Shown here piece by piece: positions 43,101 through 55,657 of a stretch of DNA of 64,000 bases. The DNA lies in the NCBI RefSeq assembly GCF_003945595.2, contig NW_024104295.1:372001-436000 (forward strand), read 5' to 3'. A program made the position numbers and the translations under genes. Under the pieces are notes generated by a model. That model was not told the DNA's origin. It searched no databases and saw nothing but the letters and a program-made list of their open reading frames with translations. Position 1 is the stretch's first letter, and each line of letters begins with the position of its first letter. The stretch is from Pipra filicauda. Taxonomy: Eukaryota; Chordata; Aves; Passeriformes; Pipridae.

Positions 43101-46100
43101 CTGGTACCTTCACACCTATAAAATCAATCAAGAATATTTTAAATAGGAACCACATACCTAAAGCATTTCTTCGTGTTAAGAGGGTTTCAGTATCTTGAAG
43201 AAAATTTCTAGCTTGTAATTCTTGACATAAAACTGATCATTGAAAATCAAGTACATTTGTACTATGTAGATATTCCTTTCTGAAATTGGACTAGGAGGGT
43301 TCTAAGTATATTTTCTTGTGAAGGAAACATGTAATTTTCAGTTTGGAACTTTCCAGACCTTTTCTCCCTGAACACCTGATTAGATGATTTGAAGAAAATT
43401 ATTGGAATTTCTGTATCTTCTATTATTGGAAGAGTAAATCCTTGTCAGGTTTTGGACTGACTATCTACTGTGTTTAATAGTTCAAAAATTTTGTTTCAAT
43501 AACTATTTTCTGTCTAGTACTTAATTATTGCTGCTCTTTGTTAGGATAGTATTATGATAGGTGTACAAACCCATGAATTTGAGACTGGGAATGTAGGGAA
43601 GCCTTTTCCTCATCCTTGGCTCACAATTACTGTAAAAGAACATTCTGCTTGGACTTGTATATTTGAAAAGTCTTCAGAGGATGGAGAAGGTGAGATAGGA
43701 GGGCAGGTGGAACCATAGGAACCTGCATTCACGCATGAAAGAAATGAATCTGAAGACAAACAGTTCCTGATAAATTTTTTCTCTCTGTCTGTGCTTATGT
43801 ATACACTCATCTGGTTTGTGACTCCATGCAGTGCATCACCTAAAATTCTGTATACCCAGAGAAAGCTCATGCAGTCAGTATTGAATAAGGACTCTGGCAC
43901 TATCTTCCCATAATGCAGCACCATGTATCAAGACATCAGCATTAATATACGTAGAAAGGAGACATTTTGCAAAGAAACCACTTAGAGCACTTGAATTCTA
44001 CCCATGCATACCATGATAGCTGAATGTTCAAAATCTTCACAGAAAGCCTGTGGCACTAATCCCCTGTGAGAAGAAAGGCAAAGCATTTTGCAAGTGTATC
44101 TTGTGATTAATGCTAGGTAGGTCAATACTCAAACTTGGGAAGAGACAAGCAGCAGGTGAAAGATAGGGTTTTTTCCTCTTTAAAAATTATTCATATTCTC
44201 AGTATCTTTTGTGTCTTGTTCATTCCACCATCCATGATGAGAGGGTGTAGGGGTACAAAACAGAAAATCTATATGTACAAATAGACTGGATGCTTTCCAA
44301 TAATCTACTTGTATGTGGAAGTAGGGATGAGGTTGGTTGCTACAGAATATTCAACACGGTTTGTCAGCAGCCAAGAATAGGCTTTGCAGAGCAGAAGAGT
44401 AATTGAAAATATCAAGGGTTCCTTCAGAATACCCCATATCCTCTTTGAGGGGAAACTGTAGGACAGACATGAGCCAGTGGTACAGGTCTATAACTGGAAT
44501 GATATTACATAGCACTGGTAATTAGATCAATTATTTCTTCATAGCTTCAATTATTCATGCAGTCATTGCACTCCTCAACCTAATCAACTATTCATGAGAA
44601 TGACATCAAGCCTGTGCAGAAGCCAAAACATTACTATATGTTGGAGGAGTCTTTGCTTGAGTCACAGTTTTCAATATACTCCTCCACATAACTGAACTGA
44701 TGAATTTATTGTAATTGTTTTTCAATAATTTTGAAGTATCAGGGTTAGGATTGCTTTAAAGGAAGTTAATAATGAATTTGTTTCTAATAATTTTCTCTAA
44801 TTCAGGGAATATTTTCCTTTCAGTTAAACTTACGATCTAGTGAATATTCTTGTTTGGCTAACTTAATACTTTTTTTTTTCCTTTCAAAAGTGCTGAAAAC
44901 AAAACATAATACAACTATGTATCAGACAAGCTGATCTTGTTAAGGAAACAACTGCTAAAGTATTTCGGAGATAACAGTATTCCCAATCACCTTATTTTCC
45001 TTTGTGCTCCAATTTGCCCCAATGAAGGTAGCAACAATTCTTTCAAACCACCAGCAAAACCTGACAGCCTTATAGCTAAAAGTGTAGTTTCTTTTTATTT
45101 TAGCAGTCACAGTTTAGCTGATCACCCTTTGGTAGCTAAAAACCACCGAGACCAAACCAAAAATAATGAACCAAACCCAAACATTTTTCTTAATTCAGCC
45201 AATATTCAGTAAGAGTGATAGGTTTGAAGTCCATATTACTATTCTTAAACCTGAAATGTGCTTCTGGCTTGCTAAAAGAGAATGGAGAACATTTTCCATG
45301 TGTTTTTGATCATATTGATATGTTTCATTATATGTTTCACTATGCTTTGTTTGAAGTCCCACAGCTTCCCTCTTTCACTGAGACTTCGGTAAGCAAAAGA
45401 CTGTGAAGATTGCTAAATGACATTTGGCACCCAGATATGTGATAGAATCACAGATTGCACTTGGGAAACCAAAGAATCACAGACTGTGTTATGCCTGGTT
45501 TTCTTCTGTTCATCATCTGTGAAAAACTCAGGTGGAAATCACTGTAGTCATGGGGGTGGAAAGAAGGTAATGGCCAGTCAAGAACTCTCTACATCAATCA
45601 CAAAAGACTAACAGCTTGCTGAATGTATTAGAGGTTGAAGAAAGGAGAAAAGGAAGGAAGACAGGTCAGATGTTCTTTCACATGGGTGAGAGAAAAAATG
45701 ATGCAACATTTGGCTCAAATTCCTAGAAACATTAGCAATTACCAAGACATGTTAGTAACAGTGTCTAACTGGATAAGTTCCTGCTTAGTAAGTATTTGCA
45801 TGGCTTATGCATTTATTAGACAGTCCCTGTATAGTAAAGAAAACCAGTGTGAAACCTCCAGTCTCTGATGCAATCAGACTTTTATTTGGATATCGTGAAC
45901 AGAAACCATCTCCTTCACAATGTGTCATAAACACTCAAACATCCATTCTTAGTTAGTCAAAATAAGATGTTCTACTAGAGCTTTACTCCAAGCCTTCTGA
46001 TCCTGTGTCTTGAATAACAGATCTTTTATCTCTGAAAATTTTGTCTCTGAAAAATTTGTCACTTAAAATGTGTAATCAAAGAACTCTTCCTTGCTCCCCA

Positions 46101-49100
46101 AACTCTCTCCTTTGCTTGGATTCTGGGTCAGATAAAGTAGTCACCAAATGCAATAGATTCAAGTCCTTTTGAATGTAACCATCTCTGTTCTCTTTAAAAA
46201 ACACCATACCCATGCTATTTCTAATGCACTCCAAAATTAAAGTACCATTTACATACAGAATCAGAAAAAGGACTGGAGAAGAGCTACAGAAACAGAACAT
46301 TAGGGGTAGACCAATGTCAAAGGGTAAAGCCTTAGACTGGTTAAAGTATATGACAAACCCAAAGATAAATGTTTAAATTATATTCATGCATTTAAAGATC
46401 CAAACGTGGAATAGGTAACAATTCTCTTCATTTATAATGTCAGTGAGAGATACAAATGCAAAGAGTAACAACAAAACATTAAAAAGTGCATACTTGGTTT
46501 TAGCCACAGGAATAGATACTGGACTAAAGGAGTGCTGCCCACATGCTTGATAATAAGCTGATTTTTTAAACATCTTGCTGGAGAATGAATCATAAGAGAA
46601 ACTGTGGCATTGCATGTCAAAACAAAAAACCTAACTAGCATTCTAAGAGGTGTAGTGAAGTGTTGTGCTTAATGGGTATAATTTATATTTTTTACTAGCA
46701 GAGATACCGAAGGGGCATTACGTAGAGATTAAAAAAGTTTTTATCATCGTGGCTAGGCTTCGCGAACGAAGATTTGGGAAAAGTTTTTATAATGTTCTTC
46801 AAATACATGGTTTCATGGTGGTATTAGAATTCAGTATTAAAATGGAATTAAGTTAATCTGTGATTTCTCATGAAAAGACATGGTAGTAGAGCAAACCTTT
46901 ATAAAATCTTTTGAGAGAGATCTGGAGAAATACAATCATGTTCAACTACATGCTAAACAGTTAGAAAGAAATACTTAAACTTCAAAGTAGGTTTCTATGC
47001 ATCAAAACCTTCAGATTCACCATCTTCAAATGCTGTCTATTTTTGTTGCATTTGGAAGTCTAAGAAATTAATCTTTTTCTTTTTTTTTTTTTTACTCTTC
47101 TGTAGCCTAGGAATTCTGTGATTCTGTAGAGACAAATATTTTATTATCAAGGTTGATTAGAAACTATTGGTTGACTAAATAGCAAAAGAGCCAAGTTACA
47201 GTTAAATTTATCTGAAATTTAAGAAAAAGATAGAAAATTAAAACTGTTCTTAAAGAAACACTGAAACACTATAAAATACAGAAATGAGACTTATATGATC
47301 AATTCTCATGCTTAGCCTAGTAATGTAACTTAGTAACTTAGCTGCATGCTTGAAAAAAATCACCTGAGAGATAACCAAAGTATAAGCATTTAATCAAGCT
47401 TAATATGGCCTTAATTCTTGAGGGACTATTCTAGGCCCTGACTCACTAAAATAGACATAATACTTCCACTGAGTTATGAAAACTGGAATTGTTTTATACA
47501 TGCTCTTTTTGCTGGATAGAACATGAGGAATTTAATATTTGCCTGCACGTTTACATTTTTTTTTCAGAAAAATATATACAGAGAAGTGTATTTTTGTATA
47601 TGTCTGTATCTATGTCTGTATCTATGTAATTTATATCTTTATCTATATCTATATCATCTGTAGCTACACCCACATGTATACCTATATTTCTGACTGGCAA
47701 TTTGTTATGACATGAATAAGGCACATTTCTATCATCTTGCTTAAGAACCTAGTTTTATTTAGTTCAATAATTTAAAGCAGGTCATGCAATCATGGATACA
47801 GAGAATCAGACACACTACTGTACTATGTAGACTGTTAATAGCCATAATTTTAAACACTTAAGCAGCTAATATTCCTTTTAAGTAATTTCACTTTTCTTAA
47901 AGAATTGCTGAGATATTTTCATGTCCTCTTCTGAGAGAAGTATCTGAAAGTCAATTAATCCATTGATACTTTCAGAGACTTGTTTAGAGGATTGAAAAGA
48001 GATACTTCAGGATGCTTTTCACTGAGAATTGTCCTTTTTTTCACTTTATGTGAATTGATGGTTAAAATGGAAAGTCCTTATTTTTGTAACCTTGGTAGCT
48101 TTTCTGTAATTACCTATAGCACCTCGAATAATATCTTATTCTTCACTAGCCTTTACTATAATGTAATTTTTTTTCCCCACCCGAATATCTTCTGGTTCTA
48201 TGTTAGCCCCTGGATCCCTGTCATTTTCTGTCATAAATAATCATATCATAAACACCTTTATGTTCACATTATATTAGATATCGGAATTTCAAACAAAAAT
48301 CTCACCTGAGTGACATTCATTTCTCATAAAGATTCACAAGCTGGGTATAGAATTTTCCATCAACTGAAGTAATCTCGTAATCTCACCACTGAGATTGAGG
48401 TTTACAGAAACAGAGATTAAATTCTTGCTGATTCGGCAGCTGGTGGTGTTCATAACATTAGAAACACACTCAGTTGTCATTAAATAATTTTGGTCTTCCC
48501 ATTTATTTTAGAGCTGGATGAATCAGGCTTACACTGGCCTTGCTTCCCACTGAGACAGTACTACTTCAGTTCATATGCAGATGGTTAGAATTGCAGACAC
48601 CTTTTTTTTTAAAGGGAAGCTGGTGTGCCTTTTGCAAATACTTGTTATTGCATGCATTTGAAAAAGAATCCTCGGGAAGTTTGAATATGTTAAATATTTA
48701 AGAAATAAACAATAACATAAAATACATGCAAGTAATTATTCACATTGTAGAGAAATGTGAAATTCCATTTATGTCTGCAGCAAGTCATTGTCTGACACTA
48801 AGAAACTCTCCCTTTAAAACGATCTTTCATTATGCCAGTGGGAAATGTTGACAGTTGGATATATAAAAGTCTTATCCTATGCTTCACAAAACTGTAAAAA
48901 AAAATTATTACCATTAAGTACAGAATATATTTAAATATTTATTTTTAGGGAGAAAAAAGTTACATACCAAACATTGAAGGCAAATATAACCCAGCTCTAA
49001 ATCTTTTCATCTCTCTTATATAATTTTCAAAACAAACAGGACAAACCACCTGTAAGTAGTGTGCTAATCACATACTCAGCATATTTCAAGAAAGTGCAGC

Positions 49101-50089
49101 TTAAGATATATAAGCTGGAAACTGAGAAACAAACATTAATAAAAGATTTAAAAAAGAATCTAGCATTTTGTTGTCTCTAATTGAGTATGGAATTACTATC
49201 ACTGTATAATCATTCTTAAATCAGGGGAGTGTTTCAACTTGACTGTACTTGAACTATGTATCTTTTACAGTAAGAGTTGAATGTATTTGCAAGTAAATTT
49301 TATACATGACTTTAATCAGAAAAAAGAGTCAGTGGGAAGTACTATTTTAATGCAACTCTATGTTTGAACATTCATATACTAGTGATGGTAAACTCAAAAT
49401 GTTTTCAATTTGACAAGCTCCATCCTTGTTCATTCTCCCTGAGATTCTTACTATGATGTCAGAACGGCACAAAAAGGACAAAAAACATACAACTCTGCAT
49501 GAAGGACATAAAAGTAATTATTTTGTATAAGACTAATTGCCATGAAATGAATTAATTTTAATAATTTACACCTCCCAATTCAGTTTTGCAAAAATAATTT
49601 TCTTAAATGCCTTCAAGCTCAGTATAGTGTATGTCTAAGTGAACATAGAATAGGGACAATATGAAGTTGTACTAATTCATGCCCACCTAAAGGATTGACT
49701 AACCAACTTTCTGAACTCTAGAGCATTTAAATTAAATCCCAAAGGACTCAGTCATTATGGAGTCCTCTGCCCTGCTCTAGAGAGTAAGCAGACTGTGCAG
49801 GTCCTGCATCTAAACTACAATATATCATTGTATATATAATATTCCTGGAAAAAAAGGAGGACCCTAATTTCAGTCTGGTCGGCTGCAAAACAGAAGGACA
49901 GATGGCTTCTTATGGCTGGCTCTCCCTGTTGTGTTAGGACTTAAATGTGCGTAGCCGACAGAGCATGTAACATGCCAAACCTCATAAGCTCCTGCTCTCT
50001 CTGCCTTCTATCAGGTGGCTACAAGGGGCAACCTACAGTCTGAGTCTGAATTCACAAACTGGCTGAAAGAGTTCTCATGCTGGTTCATT
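43101..50089. other. AT-rich gene desert
   Basis: No exon, RNA gene or large transposon recognised; only short spurious ORFs. A GAATTCTGTGATTCTGT stretch near 47110 resembles an isolated CR1 tail, too short to call. Confidence 0.5.
47590..47670 (+). repeat. TATC/TCTGTA-type microsatellite
   Basis: Imperfect TCTGTATCTATG units followed by ATCTATATCTATATC. Confidence 0.7.
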
Positions 50090-50640
50090 GCGAAGCCCCA
50101 CCTGTGTGGGGAGTGCTGCCTCCAGCTCTGGAGTCCTCAGTACAAGAAAAACGTGGACTTGTTATAGCAAGTCCAGAGGAGGACCATGAAGATGATCAGA
50201 GGGCTGGAGCACCTCTCCTGTGAAGACTGGCTGAGAGAGTTGGGTTTGTTCAGTCTTGAGAAGAGAAGGCTCTGAGGAGAACTCATTGAGGCCTTTCAAG
50301 TATGTAGGGGGACCTTTTGAAAAAAGAGGGAGAGCGACGTTTTACATGGGCAGATACTGATAGAAAAGGGAAGGAATGGTTTTGAACTAAAAAAGGAGAG
50401 ATTTAGATTAGGTATTGGGAAGAAATTCTTTACTCAGAGGGTAGTGAGGCACTGGAATAGGTTCCCCGGAGAACCTGTGGATGTCCCACCCCTGGAAGTG
50501 TTCTAGGCCTAGTGTTCTAGGTTGGATGGGGCTTTGAGCAACCTGGTCTAGTGGAAGGTGTCCCTGCCCATGACAAGGTGGTTGAAACTAGATGATGTTC
50601 AAGGTCCCTTTCAACCCAAACCATCCTATGATTCCACAAG
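50090..50640 (+). mobile_element. CR1 LINE 3' fragment, plus strand
   Basis: GGGGAGTGCTGCCTCCAGCTC, GTCCAGAGGAGGACCATGAAG, CTTGAGAAGAGAAGGCTCTG, GGAAGAAATTCTTTACTCAGAG and GTCCCTTTCAACCCAAACC, ending in ATCCTATGATTCCAC. The ORF is broken (TGA at 50274 in the RT frame). Confidence 0.9.
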
Positions 50641-52936
50641 ACATACATATATTAAAATGCCATTATTATATTATATTAAATATATGAGTACAGTAGCAGA
50701 CCTTACACAGTGGAAAAATCTGTGAGGAGTAGAATACACACTTTGAATTTAAAATACCATCCCTTTCCTATCTGTAAATTTACTATAAGTTTAACCATAG
50801 AGTGCTGATATTTTATCTAATCAATTAAAATTACTACCTAATTTCTCAAGGCCCAGTTCATGAGTTAATTTGAACAGCTGTAAAATTCTTCCTCTTTCTT
50901 TACAAAGAAAGGTATTACACTGCAGAAACAGACCTTTCTAATGAAGGGAAGCAAAAAACCCTCAAAAACACGAAAAACACTGTATCAGGTGATAAGATTT
51001 TTTCTAAAATAAGAACATGTGGTTTGGATGGTTTGGAATATTCTCCCTTGAATTCACGAAGGAAGGGTGGTAAGTGGCAATGAAATACAGTCTCTTCTGT
51101 CTTAAAATCACCACAGAATTCAGCTCAAGTTCAGTAACAACTAAAAGACAGCTCTGACTGATGTTCACATTTGGTCCTATATGACTGAAATAATTGATAT
51201 ATATGAAGATTTTAAAGTAAAAAACCCTGTGTCATAAAAAAGATCTTCACAAACCCGATTTTACAATAACTGGAGCCTTTCACGGCAATTATAGCAGAAT
51301 TTACAAAATTACTCAAAATCTTAGAGTTTTTTGCTTTGTTTGTGTGTCATTACAAAACCAGAACTTCATGGGCATTTTAGCTACAAACATAAAGAAAGAA
51401 GTACGTAAAGGAAAAATTAAATGGATTTAATTGTTATAAAAAATGAAAGAGAAGTGACATTAGAAGTACTAACTTTACAAATTTACACTCAGTGTTCTCT
51501 AGATATTTTCAGGAACTTCCTTCACCAGGCCACACAGTTTTTCATGATTTCAGAAGACACATAGAAGATATTTTGGCCACAAGAGGGCTCACATATTTTA
51601 TAGTTATTTTTTAAAAAAATATGAATATAATAAAATTATAACAATATACAGGTTAAATTCAAGAGGAATATCTGATGCCTAGATAGTCACACTGTCATGA
51701 AAAAATAATCTGCCTGGTCCTTTAATAAACTATCAGGAAAAAATGAAGCAAAAATAAGGATGTTCCTATAGTCTATTTATTAGTCTATTAATTGGCTTTT
51801 CATCAAAATGAGTCTTTTCTATTACATTATCCATTAGCTATGTATAAAATGACAAATTAATCTCTTCATTAAACAAACAATTTTAATGGTCTATGTTAAA
51901 AAAATCCTCCAGCACCTACCTATTCAGATAACACAGTGTATACTCATTAAAGTAAACCTGGCAAGAATAATAGGAATTTATTTTTCTACAGAGACTTGCA
52001 TTATCACTAAAACCACTGATAAAATTGTCATTATATTATCAACAACATAGTGTATTCTCACCATTTTCAGATGAGAAGATAACTTGGGGCCTATTTCAAT
52101 GAATACTGAATTTACTGAGAAACTATCCATTGATCTTAGAGATATTGTATTAAGCTAAACAAGCACGAAACACAATACAGAGAGTTGGCTGTGAAATGGA
52201 TGTATCTTCATTGCAGTTCACAATTTGTAGGACAGGAATTGCTGCGTTTCCACACCTTTGATTTGTGTTGTGGAGATAAAAATATACAAGAAAAGAACCA
52301 TCTGAAATACAGTAGACTGTGCAGTTGGTGGGAAATAACGTTCATTAAAGTTTGGTATCAGTCCAGATGAATTTTAAATAAACTTGAAATTCTGAAAAAA
52401 AAAAGTCTCGGAAAGAATGAAATGTGATGTGTATAGGATTCAATAGATTTTTCAGGACTCCATAAATTTAAAGTTAACATTTGTCTGATTCATCCCTACA
52501 ACAGGGGCAAAGACACCACCAAGAACATCTTAAAGTAATTTGGCGTTTATGAAGGCTCTCCTATTTTGCCATTCCAGGCAACACTCACATGTAAACTACT
52601 TCTGGCTGTAAACCCTACAACTTCCATATCTTGTCCCAGAGTTTTCAGGCTCTAGTTCCTAGGTTCATATTAGGGAATCTGGAAGCTCTGACAACCCTCA
52701 TTAGAACAGAGGCTACTGGGCTTTTCAACCCTCGTTGTGTGCTGTGGAGTTCTTAGTAAATCCTGCACATCTCCTCAGACAATAAGAATGCTGCTTGCTC
52801 TACGTTACTAGAACATTTATACACTACTAAAACATTTTGTTGCAGGCAGAAAATTATAGACCTAAGATGTGCCACACAGTTTGTTGTCCACACTGATCAG
52901 TTCTTGTGACCTCCAAAGTGGACTGGTTGTATGTAC
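50641..52936. other. AT-rich gene desert
   Basis: Nothing recognised beyond AT-rich unique sequence. A TTTTCAGATGAGAAGATAACTT stretch near 52063 weakly resembles MIR. Confidence 0.45.
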
Positions 52937-53750
52937 AAGCTGGAGAGACGGTCTGATTCCAGTGGGATGAGGTTCAACAAGGCCAAGTGCCGGGTCCTGC
53001 ACTTTGGCCACAACAATCCCCTGCAGCACTACAGGCTGGGGACAGAGTGGCTGGAGAGCAGCCAGGCAGAAAGGGAGCTGGGAGTTTGGATTGACAGGAA
53101 GCTGAACATGAGCCAACAGTGTGCCCAGGTGGCCAAGAAGGCCAATGGCATCCTGGCCTGGATCAGGAACAGTGTGGCCAACAGGACCAGGGAAGTGATT
53201 CTTCCCCTGGACTCAGCACTGGTGAGGCCACACCTGGAGTGCTGTGTCCAGTTCTGCACCCCTCAGTTCAGGAAGGATATTGAGGTGCTGGAGCAGGTCC
53301 AGAGAAGAGCAACGAGGCTGGTGAAGGGACTGGAGCACAAGTCCTGTGAGGAGAGGCTGAGGGAGCTGGGGTTGTTCAGCCTGGAGAAGAGGAGGCTCAG
53401 GGGAGACCTCATCACTCTCTACAACTCCCTGAAAGGAGGCTGTAGCCAGGTGGGGGTTGGTCTCTTCTCCCAGGCAGCCAGCAGTAGGACAAGAGGGTAT
53501 GGTCTTAAGCTGTGCCAGGGGAGGTTTAGGTTGGATATTAGGAAGAAATTTTTTACAGAGAGAGAAATCAGGCATTGGAATGGGCTGCCCAGGGAAGTGG
53601 TGGATTCTCCATCCCTGGAGGTTTTTAAGATGAGACTGGATGTGGCACTTAGTGCCATGGTCTAGTAACCATGGCGGTGTTGGATCAAGGGTTGGACTTG
53701 ATGATCTCAGAGGTCTTTTCCAACCTGGTTGATTCTATGATTCTATGATT
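52937..53750 (+). mobile_element. CR1 LINE 3' fragment with open RT C-terminus
   Basis: 5'-truncated CR1 whose ORF stays open to its natural stop (TAG at about 53663-53665). It covers the C-terminal reverse transcriptase region ([72 protein letters not shown]). It ends in two perfect ATTCTATG-type octamers (GATTCTATGATTCTATGATT, 53731-53750). It is the least damaged CR1 in the window, hence probably the youngest. Only a fragment: the catalytic part of the RT and the endonuclease are missing. Confidence 0.94.
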
Positions 53751-54600
53751 AATGCTGGGACAGGTTGGGTCCCATGAGACACAAGTGTGGATTTTAGATA
53801 TTCTTAGTCTGTAGTTTTCTACCTAAGATAGCACTGGGTTATGTCATGTCCTATGACAGAGGTGTTTCTATAGCATGGTGCCAAACACATAGACTGCATG
53901 TTCTGATGTTACATGGGTGTGCCAGCTTGTCTGCGCTGCCTATAGGGAACAGAGCAGCACCAGAAATGCTCTAGGTTTTTGTCTTGAGGAATTTGGCTGT
54001 TCTATTCCAAAAAGGAGTATGAGTGAAGCAACAGAGACACACTGAAGCTGGTAGAGAACCAAGACCCAAGGACAAATGTGAGCATCCAAACCATTAAAAA
54101 TTGTTTGTCAGTATAGATGTAGTCCTAGCACACCTGACTGTTCAAGTGCTACTTGCCTAAGAAAGAGCATTTCCATTTCCACAATTATGTCTATATTTGG
54201 AGTCCAGGAATCCTTCCTAATCTTGGTTTTGTTTGGATGCTCTGACTCAAATCAGTTCCAAGTCAGGTGTAAGAACTAGGAAAATCCGGGTACACAGACC
54301 AGAAGGGAGCTGTGGCACATTTCCAGACTGGGTGGTTGGATGGACAGGTGCCCATGGAGCATCCATGCCATATAACTTAAACACAGCCTGAGTGACTTTG
54401 GATCTTCACTTTCCTTTCCAGGAAGCTGACTCCTGTTTTAGAGAAACGGCATGAGAGTTTCTGAAAGGCCCCAGGATAAAGCTGCTACGTAAAAGCCTAC
54501 TACTACGTTAGCAATTAAAATGTTAAAGGTGCAGTAGTTCTGTGAGAGCCACAGACTTTAAAAAGTCCATATGTAAACATATGTAAAATACATATCCAAG
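53751..54600. other. Intergenic DNA, nothing recognised
   Basis: Unique-looking sequence between two CR1 copies. Confidence 0.45.
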
Positions 54601-54602
54601 CA

Positions 54603-54870
54603 GAATCACAGAAAAGTTGGGCCTGGAGGGAACCTCTGGAGCTACAGCAGGTTCACGTAGAACAGGTTCCACAAGATTGCATCCAGGTGGGTTTTGAGGG
54701 AGACTCCACACCCTCTCTGGGCAGCCTGTTCTGCTCTGTCAACCCCACGATGAGGAAGTTTTTCATCACAGTCAGATGGAACTTCCTGTGTCTCAGTTTA
54801 TGCATGTGGCCCCTTGCCCTATTGCTGGGCACCACTGAAAAGAGCCTGGCTTCATCCTCTTGGCACCTGT
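54603..54870 (-). mobile_element. CR1 LINE 3' fragment, minus strand, diverged
   Basis: CAGAATCACAGAAAAGTTGG, CATCCAGGTGGGTTTTGAGG, CTCTGGGCAGCCTGTTCTGC, GAGGAAGTTTTTCATCACAG and GAAAAGAGCCTGGCTTCATC follow the antisense order of the CR1 3' end. Confidence 0.82.
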
Positions 54871-55626
54871 CCTTAGCTTGTAATAATTAAAAGCTCACCT
54901 TGTCAATAAGTTCTTCTATTTTTTTGTAAGATATTTCTGCCTCATAAGGTGTTCCTTTTCCAATTTTCTTTTCTACTTGGGCATTATAGTTTCAGTTTCA
55001 CTTTGCTTTGGCAGATTGGTCATTATAACTTACTTTCAGCGCTGAAAACTGACAAATAAGGTCTAATGAGCACACAAACTTGTTTTAATTTCCTGTAGTA
55101 CTTCTTCCATTTGGGAGAAGAGAGCATCATTGATGAGGCATGCCATAGCAAAAACCTATAAGAGACTAAACAACCTCAAATCTTCTGTTGTCTCTTAGTA
55201 GGGTATCATATATATTGTTTTTCCAACTGTAAATTATATTATACACAGGATAGCACAAATCTGAAAAAAACAAAAGATGAGGTGCTTGTTTGTTCGTCTC
55301 CCCAGCCATCTCCTGATTCTTCACACCTTACACAATTACACATTCCCTCCCCCAAAAAGGACATTTCAGCCCTGTTACATTTCCACAGGTCTCCATACAG
55401 ACACACTGGACATGAACCTGGTAAATCAAATACATTATCCATCCACCTGTTTGAACAGAACTTCCAAGTTTTCGGTAGTGTTTTGTATTAAGCCCTAGCC
55501 CTATCCAGATCAAGTCCTCATTTTGTTTTTTCAGCTGCAGATACATTCCACTTTCTCTCACATACATGTACTGGTAGCTATGTGGCTAGTTCAGAGGTGT
55601 AAACACCAGAGTTAAAGAACAGATAG

Positions 55627-55657
55627 CATTGCAGATACATTGCAGATACATTGCAGT
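55627..55657 (+). repeat. 12-bp minisatellite, about 2.5 copies
   Basis: Unit CATTGCAGATAC repeated in tandem. Confidence 0.8.

Noticed and set aside
47590..47670. CRISPR-like or satellite array
   Set aside because: An imperfect microsatellite without spacers; a CRISPR array is not expected in a vertebrate genome.
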